In this document: positions 33,182 to 40,967 of the stretch, in pieces
Layout: every line of letters starts with the position of its first letter
Numbering within the stretch: position 1 is the stretch's first letter
NCBI RefSeq assembly: GCF_016918855.1
Contig: NZ_JADKYB010000016.1
Location: forward strand, 124,001-188,000
Length of the DNA: 64,000 nucleotides
From: Actinacidiphila acididurans
GTDB taxonomy: Bacteria > Actinomycetota > Actinomycetes > Streptomycetales > Streptomycetaceae
Reading direction: 5' to 3'
Made by a program: the position numbers and the translations under genes
Notes under the pieces: model-generated
Seen by the model: the letters and a program-made list of their open reading frames with translations, nothing else
Database searches by the model: none
What the model was told of the DNA's origin: nothing

Positions 33182-34021
33182 TCAGCCGATGGCGCGCAGG
33201 GCGCCGCCGGGGTGCCGGTGGCGGCGCTCAGCGATTCGGGCGGTCGCCTCGTCGGCGGGCAGCAGGACGACGAGTTCCTGCCCATCGGCGGGGGGCAGCT
33301 CCAGGCGTTCGCGCTCCCAGCGCAGCTCCGGCGTCCCGGGAGGGGCGAGGCGCAGCGGGACACGGGGCGGAGGCAGGTGGCGGTCGAGCCGCCGGGTGAA
33401 CTCGTGTCCGGCGAGAGGGGCGAGTTCGGACCTGAGCCACTCGGAGGCGGCGACGGTGGGTGCGAACCACAGGTCGAAGGCCAGCTCGTCGGCCACCTGC
33501 TCCCAGTCCGCGAAGAACGCCCGCGCCCGGGGATCGGTGAAGACGTACCGCGTCAGGTTCGGCGCCGGGGCGTCCAGCAGCCCGCTCCCCCGCACCAGCC
33601 GCTCGAACCCGCGGGTGTGCGCCAGCACGTCGCCCAGCCGGTTGGTGACGAACGCCGGCGCCGGTTCGAGGAGGCGGAGGGTCGCCAGCACGGTGGGCCG
33701 GACGTCACGGCCGGGCGGCTCGGGCCGTCGGTGGCTGATGCACGCCCCGCCGCTGATCTTGGTGAGGTAGCGCAAGTGATCGCGTTCCGCGGCGTCCAGG
33801 CTGAGTCCGTCGGCGATCGCGTTGACCACGGCGGGCGACGGGTTGCGGTCCCGTCCCTGCTCGATACGGGTCAGGTACTCCACGCTGATGCCGGCGCGCG
33901 CGGCCAGGTCCGAGCGCCGCAGCCCCGGCGAGCGCCGCCGCCCCCGCTCGGGCAGCCCGAACGTCGCGGGCTCGATGCTGTCGCGCTTGGCGCGGACGAA
34001 GTCGCCCAGCGGAGTACCCAT
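33182..34021 (-). CDS. XRE-type regulator with MmyB-like ligand-binding domain
   Basis: The 279-residue protein has an N-terminal HTH_31/XRE domain (LRRSDLAARAGISVEYLTRI, EQGRDRNPSPAVVNAIADGL, residues ~34-75) and a C-terminal MmyB-like PAS-fold domain (PAFVTNRLGDVLAHTRGFER, FFADWEQVADELAFDLW). Such regulators usually control an adjacent oxidoreductase. It is divergent from the FMN reductase gene at 34134, the obvious target. No ribosome site precedes ATG 34021 and the gap is only 112 bp, so it may be translated from a leaderless mRNA. Confidence 0.88.
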   Translation of the reverse strand: MGTPLGDFVRAKRDSIEPATFGLPERGRRRSPGLRRSDLAARAGISVEYLTRIEQGRDRNPSPAVVNAIADGLSLDAAERDHLRYLTKISGGACISHRRPEPPGRDVRPTVLATLRLLEPAPAFVTNRLGDVLAHTRGFERLVRGSGLLDAPAPNLTRYVFTDPRARAFFADWEQVADELAFDLWFAPTVAASEWLRSELAPLAGHEFTRRLDRHLPPPRVPLRLAPPGTPELRWERERLELPPADGQELVVLLPADEATARIAERRHRHPGGALRAIG

Positions 34022-34133
34022 GAAAAAAGTCTAGGCCGGGCGGCCGGGCCGTCGAAGCGCACAGCGTGGCCCCGCGGGGGCCAGCCCGAGCCCGGTCTGG
34101 CTGCGGTTCGCGCAACGGTGGACGGTGGACCGC

Positions 34134-34727
34134 ATGACTGAGAAGCACACGTTGGCCGTCGTCGTCGGGAGCGTCCGCGAGGGCCGGTTCGGGGATGCCG
34201 TGGCCGCCTGGGTGGCGGAACAGGCACAGGAGCACGGCGGGTTCGAGGTCGACGTCGTTGACCTCGCCGACACGCAGATCCCGCTGTCCCTGCCCGGCGA
34301 GTCGCCGAAGTACGCCGGCGACACCTACCCGCGGCCCGCCGGGATGGCGTCCCTGACGGCATCGCTCACGCGGGCCGAGGCGTTCGTCCTGGTGACGCCG
34401 GAGTACAACCACAGCTACCCGGCCTCCCTGAAGGCCGCCGTCGACTGGCACTTCACCCAGTGGACGGCCAAGCCGGTGGCGTTCGTGAGCTACGGCGGCG
34501 CCGCGGGAGGCCGGCACGCGGTACTCCACCTGGAGAACGTCCTCACCGAACTGCACGCGGTGACGGTGCGCGACGGCCTCGCCTTCCCTAACTGCCATCG
34601 CACCTGGCTGGACGGGCGGCCGGTGGACCCGCAGGCTCCCGGATACGCCCGGACCATGCTGGACCAGCTCGCCTGGTGGGCCGCCGCGCTGAGCGCGGCC
34701 CGCGCCACCACCCCGTACCCGGCGTGA
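34134..34727 (+). CDS. NAD(P)H-dependent FMN reductase
   Basis: The 197-residue flavodoxin-like protein has the FMN-phosphate loop VVVGSVREGRFGDAVAAWVA at the N-terminus and LVTPEYNHSYPASLKAAVDW, the flavin-ring motif of the NADPH-dependent FMN reductase family, followed by FVSYGGAAGGRHAVLHLENV. It reduces free FMN or quinones with NAD(P)H and could supply FMNH2 to the neighbouring luciferase-like monooxygenases, which need a separate reductase. The gene is divergent from the XRE regulator and convergent with the GntR gene. ATG 34134 is preferred over GTG 34125 on ribosome-site spacing. Confidence 0.88.
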   Translation: MTEKHTLAVVVGSVREGRFGDAVAAWVAEQAQEHGGFEVDVVDLADTQIPLSLPGESPKYAGDTYPRPAGMASLTASLTRAEAFVLVTPEYNHSYPASLKAAVDWHFTQWTAKPVAFVSYGGAAGGRHAVLHLENVLTELHAVTVRDGLAFPNCHRTWLDGRPVDPQAPGYARTMLDQLAWWAAALSAARATTPYPA

Positions 34728-34749
34728 CGGCTCCGTCCGGCGCCCCGGG

Positions 34750-35418
34750 TCAGGACCGCGGCGGCACGCGGATCTGGTCCAGGAACGCCTCGGCCGCGGC
34801 GGCTGCCCGGCCGACGTGCTCGGCCATGAGCTGCCGCGCCCGCTCGCCGTCGTGGTCCTTGATGGCCGCCAGGATCACCCGGTGTTCGTCGGCGGCCTGA
34901 GCCAACCGGCCGGTGAGCGTGAGCCCCTGCAGCGGGATCTGCTTCCACAGGCGGTCGATGAAGTCGGCGAGCAGGTCGGAGCCGCCGGCCGCCGCCACCG
35001 CGCGGTGGAACTGGACGTTGGCGTCGCCCGCACCGGCCGTCCCCGAGCCGGCTGTCGCCCGGTCCATCGCGGTGCACGCCGCCTCGATCGCCGCCAGCGC
35101 GTCGGGGTCGGCGCGTACCGCCGCCAGCATGGCCGCCTCCGGTTCCAGCACGGACCGCAGCATCGACACCTCGGCGGACCGTTCCCGGGTGTGCTCGCTG
35201 ATGACGGTCATGTGGTTGGGGCGGCGTACCACCAGGCCCTGCTCGGCGAGCAGGGCCAGCGCGTCACGGACCGGGGTGAGGCTCATCCCCAGTTGCTCTG
35301 CGACCTCGGTGATGATCACCCGTTGGCCGGGCGCCAGGTCACCGGTCTGGATGGCCCGCAGCAGGGCTGCGTACGCCGCCTCGCTCTTGGTGGGGGCGTG
35401 GGGAGGAGTGAGCCTCAT
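34750..35418 (-). CDS. GntR-family (FCD/FadR-type) regulator
   Basis: The 222-residue protein has a GntR winged helix (AYAALLRAIQTGDLAPGQRV, ITEVAEQLGMSLTPVRDALA, residues ~15-75) and an all-helical FCD ligand domain with the metal-binding pattern ANVQFHRAVAAAGG and EHRVILAAIKDHDGERARQL, then AEHVGRAA. FCD regulators sense small organic acids. It is last in a minus-strand run behind the OsmC and LLM genes and probably regulates that operon. The AT-rich palindrome at 39574-39599 is a candidate site. Confidence 0.9.
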   Translation of the reverse strand: MRLTPPHAPTKSEAAYAALLRAIQTGDLAPGQRVIITEVAEQLGMSLTPVRDALALLAEQGLVVRRPNHMTVISEHTRERSAEVSMLRSVLEPEAAMLAAVRADPDALAAIEAACTAMDRATAGSGTAGAGDANVQFHRAVAAAGGSDLLADFIDRLWKQIPLQGLTLTGRLAQAADEHRVILAAIKDHDGERARQLMAEHVGRAAAAAEAFLDQIRVPPRS

Positions 35419-35427
35419 CACGGCATT

Positions 35428-35862
35428 CTACCGATCGGCTTCGGCCCGGCCGGTCCGGGCGTCGACGGCCACCCGGACCGTCGCGCCCCGCGAAGTCGTG
35501 CCGTACACCGGACAGTTCTCTGTGTAGAGGCGTACCAGGAGATCCGCCTCCTCCCGGGTGACGCCCCACGTGGTGACCTCCAGTACGACCTCCTCGTACG
35601 CGGTGGGATCGGTGGGGTGCCGGGTGTAGGAGACCTTCGCTTCGACGTCGTCCAGGGCGATGGCCTCTTCCCGTGCGAAATGCGTGACGCTGCTGGTGGC
35701 GCAGGCGCCGAGCGCGGCCAGCAGGAGTTCGCCGGCCAGCCAGGCCTGCCCGCGGCCGCCGCGGCTGTCGGTGGAGTCGACCACGAGGAGGCGCTCCCTG
35801 GCCTCGGCCAGGAACCGCCCCTGGGTACGGGTGGTGCCGACGACGACGGTGTTGTCCGCCAT
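35428..35862 (-). CDS. OsmC/Ohr-family protein
   Basis: The 144-residue protein has both reactive cysteines of the OsmC/Ohr family, in LLLAALGACATSSVTHFARE (about residue 55) and LYTENCPVYGTTSRGATVRV (about 115). These proteins reduce organic hydroperoxides with a Cys pair and are often attached to oxidative catabolic operons. GTGAGG lies before ATG 35862. The gene is 10 bases from the GntR gene and 63 bases after the upstream LLM gene, so it belongs to the organosulfur operon, where it may remove peroxides made by uncoupled flavin chemistry (inference). Confidence 0.88.
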   Translation of the reverse strand: MADNTVVVGTTRTQGRFLAEARERLLVVDSTDSRGGRGQAWLAGELLLAALGACATSSVTHFAREEAIALDDVEAKVSYTRHPTDPTAYEEVVLEVTTWGVTREEADLLVRLYTENCPVYGTTSRGATVRVAVDARTGRAEADR

Positions 35863-35925
35863 GGTGGTCCTCACTTCATCAATCGGTGGGTGCGTGGGTC
35901 GGTGCAGCACGGGCGGGTGCGGCCG

Positions 35926-37038
35926 TCAGGCGCCGCGCACGTGCGGCAGGATCTTCTCCGCGACCTCGTAGGCGCCTTCGAGCAGCGGCAGCGAGTCGAG
36001 GATGAAGATGTCGATGCCCAACTGCCGGTACTCCCGCAGCCGCGCGGCGATCGTGCGGTGGCCGCCCACCAGAGCCATGGGCGGACCCTGCTGGAGCAGG
36101 GAGATGCCCGGCCACAGCACGTCGTCGTGGGCCAGGTCGCGTGCGGAGTCCGGTAGCCGGCCGGCGCGCAGCGCGTCGAGGCCGGCGGCCGGCAGGGTGG
36201 CGAAGATCCGCGACTGGGTGACCGAACGGCCTCCGGCGTTACCGCCCTTGCCGATGACGCCGAGTTTGCGGTCCAGGGTGGCACGGCTGGTCGCCCGCAG
36301 GAGCGCGTCGGCCTTGCGCCAGGCATCGGCGTCGGTCTCGCCGGTGACCAGGGAGGCGCGCAGGCCCAGGCGAGGTGCGCGGCCGTGGTCGGCGGCGCGG
36401 TCCCGTACGGCCGCCAGCTTCTCCTCGATCCGGCCCAAGGGTTCGGCGAAGGTCAGGTAGGCGTCGGCGAAGCGGGCGGCCACCTCCAGGGCCTTGCCGG
36501 AGGAGCCGGAGAACCACAGTGGGATGTGGTCACGCCGGGAGCGGACCCAGGGGTTGCCCACGGCGTTCTCCACGTCGACGTAGCGCCCGCGGTAGGTGAC
36601 GGTCTCGCCGGCGACGAGTCGGTTGAAGACCTCCCAGTACTCGGCGTGCAGGTCGTAGCGCTCGTCGTTCTCCAGCCGGATGCCGTGCTGCCGCCAGATC
36701 GGGGTCTCGGAGTTGATGACGTTGATCAGCAGCCGGCCGTCGAAGAGCTCGTCGAAGCTGATGGCCGTGTTGGCCAGTTCGGTGACGGAGGTGACCTGCG
36801 GGCGCAGCGCGAGCAGGGGCTTGAAGTCGCGGGTGACGGTGGCGGCGGCGGTTCCCGTCACCCATGCGTTGTGGCCGGTGGTGGACAGCAGGGCGCCGCT
36901 GTAGGGCAGGGAGTCCAGCGCGGTGGCCAGCGCCTTGACGTCCGGCAGGCGGATGTCGCGCCGGCCCTCGGGCTCCCAGGGATAGGGGCCGTCGTGGGAG
37001 ACGTAGTACCAGAGGAATTCGGGATCGGTGACGCTCAC
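35926..37038 (-). CDS. LLM monooxygenase, SsuD (alkanesulfonate) type
   Basis: The 370-residue protein has the SsuD-like pattern: EFLWYYVSHDGPYPWEPEGR, ATALDSLPYSGALLSTTGHN, RDFKPLLALRPQVTSVTELA, and NTAISFDELFDGRLLINVIN, LWFSGSSGKALEVAARFADA. SsuD enzymes use FMNH2 and O2 to release sulfite from alkanesulfonates. The reductase partner could be either FMN reductase nearby. It lies between the MFS carrier and the OsmC gene on the same strand. Confidence 0.9.
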   Translation of the reverse strand: MSVTDPEFLWYYVSHDGPYPWEPEGRRDIRLPDVKALATALDSLPYSGALLSTTGHNAWVTGTAAATVTRDFKPLLALRPQVTSVTELANTAISFDELFDGRLLINVINSETPIWRQHGIRLENDERYDLHAEYWEVFNRLVAGETVTYRGRYVDVENAVGNPWVRSRRDHIPLWFSGSSGKALEVAARFADAYLTFAEPLGRIEEKLAAVRDRAADHGRAPRLGLRASLVTGETDADAWRKADALLRATSRATLDRKLGVIGKGGNAGGRSVTQSRIFATLPAAGLDALRAGRLPDSARDLAHDDVLWPGISLLQQGPPMALVGGHRTIAARLREYRQLGIDIFILDSLPLLEGAYEVAEKILPHVRGA

Positions 37039-37075
37039 GGGAGCACGTCCTTTCGTGGTTTTCGGGGCGGGCGGG

Positions 37076-38338
37076 TCAGTCCGGCAGTCCGCGGCCGCGG
37101 GTCTCCGGCAGGAACAGCACCGCGGCCAGGCCGATGAGGTACAGCGGGGCGAAGGCGGCGGCGGTACGCCCGAACCCGCCGATCGCCGAGGCCAGCGAGC
37201 CCGAGACGATCGAGCCGGCCATGGCGAGGTAGCGAGCGCCGGAGAACACCGAACTGATGGCGGTGGCCCGCACGGCGGTGGGGAACAGTTCCGGGGTGTG
37301 CACGGCGTACCAGGCGTACAGGCCGCCGGTGAAGAACCCCGCGACCAGTTGCAGCCAGGTCACCAGTCCTGCTCCGTGCACTCCGAGAAAGACCACCGGC
37401 ACGACGGCCGCCGAACCGGCGAAGTACAGCACGGTCGTGGGCTTGCGGCCCCACCACTCGGCGAGGAACCCCAGCGCGACGCAGCCGAGGATCTCTCCGA
37501 CGTTGTAGAGCGCGCCGGCCCAGCCCGTGTAGAAGGCGATCCGGCGCGGGTCGTGGACCATCCCGCCGACGAAGGTCGGCAGGAAGGACGAGACCGCCCA
37601 CCAGCCGCCGGTGATGCCGATCGACACCACAAGAGCGGCGAGGAACCGCCGCAGCAGGCCGGAGCCGGCGCCGCGCAAGTCCGACCACCGGACCGCCCGG
37701 GCCCGTCCGGCCCAGCGCGGGGACTCGGGGATGCTGCGGAAGACAGCTGCGACCACGAGGAGCGGCAGCAGACCGAAGAGGTACATCCACCGCCACGACA
37801 GCCCCCAGGTGGAGCCGACCAGCACCCACAGGGCGGAGACGATCAGTCCGCCCACGGAGAAGCCGGCCTGGAGCAGTCCGGCGCCTTTGGTGCGCCACCG
37901 CTCCGGCCAGACCTCCTGGAGCAGCGAGGTGCCCACGCCCCACTCGGCTCCGATGCCGACACCCGTGACGAAACGGGTGAGGCCGAGCAGCCACCAGGTG
38001 CCGGTGACCGCGGAGGCGACCGTGGCCACGCTGTACACCGCGACGCCGGCGACCATGGTCCGGCGCCGGCCGAGCCGGTCGCCCAGGGCGCCGCCCACGA
38101 TGCCGCCGGTCGCCCAGCCCGCCAGGGTGAGGGCCAGCAGGTACCCCATGTAACGCGGGACCGAGCCGGCCTCGCTCGTCGGCAGGAGGTCGAGGAGGGC
38201 CGGTTTGCCGGTGATGATCAGGACGAACGTGTCGTAGCCGTCGGCGATCCAGAAGACGGTGGTGATCGCGAGTACGGTCCACGCGCGGCGGTCGAGTCCG
38301 GCCGGTGCCGGGGGCGCCGAGGCGACGGTGGAGGTCAT
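37076..38338 (-). CDS. MFS transporter (AAHS/sugar-porter-like, 12 TM)
   Basis: The 420-residue carrier has about 12 helices and MFS motifs: ITTVFWIADGYDTFVLIITG in helix 1, the loop GGALGDRLGRRRTMVAGVAV, TRFVTGVGIGAEWGVGTSLL in helix 4, and ALGFLAEWWGRKPTTVLYFA after helix 8. The D-x-x-G-R-R/K pattern and GIGAEWG are typical of proton-linked importers of organic acids. Its ATG overlaps the stop of the upstream LLM gene (ATGA). It probably imports the organosulfur substrate cleaved by the flanking monooxygenases. Confidence 0.88.
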   Translation of the reverse strand: MTSTVASAPPAPAGLDRRAWTVLAITTVFWIADGYDTFVLIITGKPALLDLLPTSEAGSVPRYMGYLLALTLAGWATGGIVGGALGDRLGRRRTMVAGVAVYSVATVASAVTGTWWLLGLTRFVTGVGIGAEWGVGTSLLQEVWPERWRTKGAGLLQAGFSVGGLIVSALWVLVGSTWGLSWRWMYLFGLLPLLVVAAVFRSIPESPRWAGRARAVRWSDLRGAGSGLLRRFLAALVVSIGITGGWWAVSSFLPTFVGGMVHDPRRIAFYTGWAGALYNVGEILGCVALGFLAEWWGRKPTTVLYFAGSAAVVPVVFLGVHGAGLVTWLQLVAGFFTGGLYAWYAVHTPELFPTAVRATAISSVFSGARYLAMAGSIVSGSLASAIGGFGRTAAAFAPLYLIGLAAVLFLPETRGRGLPD

Positions 38339-39540
38339 GAGGTCTCCTGCGGGGACGGGAGGCGGTCGGCGGGTATGCGCAGCCCCGCCTGCTCCAGCAG
38401 CGGGACGATCGCCCGGCCGAAGTGGTCGAGTTCGGGGAGGTAGTCGTAGAAGGTGAGCTGGACGCCGTCGAGGCCGGCGGCGTGCAGGTCGGCCAGGCGC
38501 CGGGCGACCTGGTCCGGGTCGCCCACGATGTGCAGGTGTCCGCCGACGGCGCGGCCGCGGGCGGAGTGCTCGAGCCAGGACCGGCTGTCGCCCGCGCGGT
38601 GCCGCCCGGTGAAGTTGGTGATCGACTCCAGGTCGGCGTGGTCCATGATCGCCTGATAGCGGGCCTGCGCCTCCGGCGCGGTGGGGGCGGAGACCACCGT
38701 GGGATTGATGATCACCTTGACCTCGCGGCCCCGGTCCCGGGCGGCCTGCTTGACGCGGGCGACGTGGTCGGGCAGGGCGCTGATCGCTCGGTCGAAGTCC
38801 TCCCCCGCGGGCGAGGAGACGAAGACGATGTCGGAGTGCCTGCCGCCGTAGGCGAAGCCGGCCGGGGAGCCGCTGGCGGAGACCAGGATTGGCCGGCCGT
38901 AGGCGGGCCGGGGGGAGACGTAGGCACCGCGCAGGGACCAGTGCCGGCCCTCGTAGCCGAGGTTGTCCCGCCCGGCCCACAGGTCCTCGCAGATCGCGGT
39001 GAACTCGTCGACCGCCTCGTAGCGCAGGTCGTGGTCGAGACGGGTCGTGCCGAACATCTCCGGCTCGGTGTCGGCGTAGCCGGTCACGATGTTGGCGCCG
39101 AAGCGGCCGCCGGAGATGTGGTCCGCCGTGGCCAGGAACTTGGCCAGGTGCAGCGGGTGCCAGGGGCCGTAGAGGGCGTGGACCGTGCCCAGCAGAAGGA
39201 TGCGCGAGGTGGCCGCGGACAGCGCGACGGCCGAGACGAACGGGTCGAGGAAGTTCTCGCGGTACCCGGTCGCGCCGCCGAAGCCGCCCTTGGGCAGCCA
39301 CTGCGACAGGCCGAAGGCGATGTCGAAGCCGAACGCCTCGGCGCGCCGCGTCAGTTCGAGGTTGTAGGGATAAGTCCAGTCAGTGCCGCGGGGCAGCGTG
39401 GACTGCGACCATCCACCGGTCTGCAGCGGCAGGAAGATGCCGAGCAGGAACGGCTGGCGGAAGGCACGGGACAGCGGGCTGTCGGGGAACTCCTGCGGCC
39501 CCGGCGGGACGTGCAGGGTTTCTCGGGTGCGTACGGACAC
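38335..39540 (-). CDS. LLM monooxygenase, SfnG (dimethylsulfone)/RutA type
   Basis: The 401-residue protein carries QPFLLGIFLPLQTGGWSQST, RRAEAFGFDIAFGLSQWLPK, HALYGPWHPLHLAKFLATAD and HISGGRFGANIVTGYADTEP, then MFGTTRLDHDLRYEAVDEFT. This matches the SfnG/RutA branch of FMNH2-dependent monooxygenases, which act on dimethylsulfone or on uracil rings; the sulfur context favours an SfnG-like role. Its stop overlaps the MFS start. The start lies 34 bases downstream of the AT-rich palindrome at 39574-39599. Confidence 0.87.
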   Translation of the reverse strand: MSVRTRETLHVPPGPQEFPDSPLSRAFRQPFLLGIFLPLQTGGWSQSTLPRGTDWTYPYNLELTRRAEAFGFDIAFGLSQWLPKGGFGGATGYRENFLDPFVSAVALSAATSRILLLGTVHALYGPWHPLHLAKFLATADHISGGRFGANIVTGYADTEPEMFGTTRLDHDLRYEAVDEFTAICEDLWAGRDNLGYEGRHWSLRGAYVSPRPAYGRPILVSASGSPAGFAYGGRHSDIVFVSSPAGEDFDRAISALPDHVARVKQAARDRGREVKVIINPTVVSAPTAPEAQARYQAIMDHADLESITNFTGRHRAGDSRSWLEHSARGRAVGGHLHIVGDPDQVARRLADLHAAGLDGVQLTFYDYLPELDHFGRAIVPLLEQAGLRIPADRLPSPQETS

Positions 39541-39573
39541 GGGGGCTCCGGAGTGCCGGTCGGTCCGTCAGTT

Positions 39574-39599
39574 CTCATGCAATATATAAATTGCATGAG
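39574..39599. promoter_or_regulatory. AT-rich 26-bp palindrome, candidate operator
   Basis: Perfect arms CTCATGCAAT / ATTGCATGAG with the spacer ATATAA lie between the FMN reductase stop and the SfnG-like start. Its low G+C stands out strongly from the surroundings. It is placed where a repressor of the SfnG-MFS-SsuD-OsmC-GntR genes would bind. Confidence 0.75.
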
Positions 39600-39628
39600 C
39601 TGGCGGAGTGTGAAGGAGTGGATCGCGG

Positions 39629-40270
39629 TCAGGACCGCGGGGGCCGGGGTGCCGGGGAGGTCCTGGCGGCCTGTGGTGCGGCCTCCCGTACGGTGCGGGT
39701 CCGGCGCCGGGTGGCGCAGCCGACGGGCGCGCGTACTCGGGGGGCCTCCACCGCCGTGGTGAACTGATCGAGCACCTGCTCCAGACCTTCCGCGGCGCCG
39801 GCCTCGATCCGGAGCGAGCCGTCCGGCTGGGCCACCAGGTCGCGGTCGAGCAGGAACCACCCTTGGACGATGTGTGCCGCGCCCATCGAGGACAGCACGG
39901 GCCGCAGCGTGTAGTCGATCGCCAGGACATGCCTCGTGCTGCCGCCGGTTGCGAGCGGGAGCACCGTCTTGCCGGCCAGGGCGTGCTGGGGCAGGACGTC
40001 GAGCAGGGCTTTGAGCAGGCCGGAGTACGCGGCCTTGTAGACCGGTGTGCCGACCACGACGGCGTCGGCCTGCTCGAACAGCGCCTGTGCGCGGACGATC
40101 GCGGGGTGGCCGGCATCGGCGCTCAGCAGTGCCTGTGCCGGCAGGTCACGCGCGTCCAGCGGCGTCACCGTGTGCCCGCGGCTCGCCAGCCGGGCATCGA
40201 GGTGGCGCAGCAGGCGCGCGGTGCGCGAGGTCGGGGAAGGGCTTCCTGACACGGACAGAACGGTGGCCAT
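39629..40270 (-). CDS. NADPH-dependent FMN reductase, SsuE/MsuE type
   Basis: The 213-residue protein shows the SsuE pattern: VLSVSGSPSPTSRTARLLRH at the N-terminus, ADAVVVGTPVYKAAYSGLLK, ALLDVLPQHALAGKTVLPLA, and HVLAIDYTLRPVLSSMGAAH. SsuE-type reductases supply FMNH2 to SsuD and SfnG monooxygenases. The final ~35 residues are an Arg/Pro-rich tail not seen in typical family members. GAGGA precedes ATG 40270. It is first in the minus-strand organosulfur operon and is preceded by the leader peptide at 40629-40706. Confidence 0.9.
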   Translation of the reverse strand: MATVLSVSGSPSPTSRTARLLRHLDARLASRGHTVTPLDARDLPAQALLSADAGHPAIVRAQALFEQADAVVVGTPVYKAAYSGLLKALLDVLPQHALAGKTVLPLATGGSTRHVLAIDYTLRPVLSSMGAAHIVQGWFLLDRDLVAQPDGSLRIEAGAAEGLEQVLDQFTTAVEAPRVRAPVGCATRRRTRTVREAAPQAARTSPAPRPPRS

Positions 40271-40628
40271 ACGTCCTCGTTTCGGAGAGGTGGACCGGTA
40301 CGGGCGGCCGGCGCACCCTGGCGGGCGTCGCCGCGCCCGCGCGCGTCGTTGCGCGGGACGGGGCGCAGGCCCGGCCTGTCGAGCCTGCGGGGGGCTGAAC
40401 GGGAGCCGGTGCCGACCGATGTGGGCGTACGGCTGCGGGGCAACGGCCGCACGGCGGGGCGCATTCGGGCGGCCGTGGACGCCGGTGTATGTATCGCCTT
40501 GCCCGAGACGCAAGGCCGGGGACGCTCACGATCCCGGGGAAGAAAAGCCGGACACCGGGCGAGGCGGGCGAGCCGGACAGACGCGGGGCCGGTGACGCTC
40601 GGGGCGTCTCAGCGGCGCCCCGGCGGGG
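40271..40628. promoter_or_regulatory. Leader region before the FMN reductase gene
   Basis: No gene is accepted in these 358 bases between the leader peptide and the FMN reductase start. Overlapping open frames are all shadow-like. If the leader peptide attenuates transcription, the switching structure must lie here. I do not see an unambiguous terminator. Confidence 0.35.
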
Positions 40629-40706
40629 TCAGCGGCAACAGAACGCGCTGGAGACGCGCGCCAGGTCGATGTGGCGGCGCCGGGTGAGATCCAGTCGCGG
40701 GGTCAT
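40629..40706 (-). CDS. Cys-type sulfur leader peptide, 25 aa
   Basis: The 25-codon frame from ATG 40706 to TGA 40629 ends in the block RRRHIDLARVSSAFCCR. This is the textbook form of the actinobacterial leader peptides found before sulfonate and cysteine genes, with a Cys-Cys pair just before the stop. No good ribosome site is visible, so it may be translated from a leaderless or very short 5' end. It lies on the same strand as, and 359 bases before, the SsuE-like reductase gene and probably couples the operon to cysteine supply. Confidence 0.82.
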   Translation of the reverse strand: MTPRLDLTRRRHIDLARVSSAFCCR

Positions 40707-40967
40707 GGAAAGAAAGTGCAACAGACAACGACCCTGCGGTCAACAAGGGTCTCGCATGACGGACGACCCGACGGTCCGCGCGTACGCCCGCGTAGTGATC
40801 AGACCACTCTCCATACTCCCGTATCACTCCCGCAACAGTCTCCGGGCAGGCTGGTCACGATCACACTCGCCGCACCGGTGCGGTGGGCGGGCGTGAGCCG
40901 GCGAGGACCGTGTGGACCCATGTGACTTGCGGACTGTCGTGAACCTGCCAAATCAAGGGGACGTGAC
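40707..40967. promoter_or_regulatory. Divergent promoter gap, leader peptide / ABC importer
   Basis: This 261-bp stretch must hold the promoter for the minus-strand organosulfur operon and that for the plus-strand ABC importer. It is less G+C-rich than its flanks. I see no clear dyad or consensus promoter. Confidence 0.35.
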
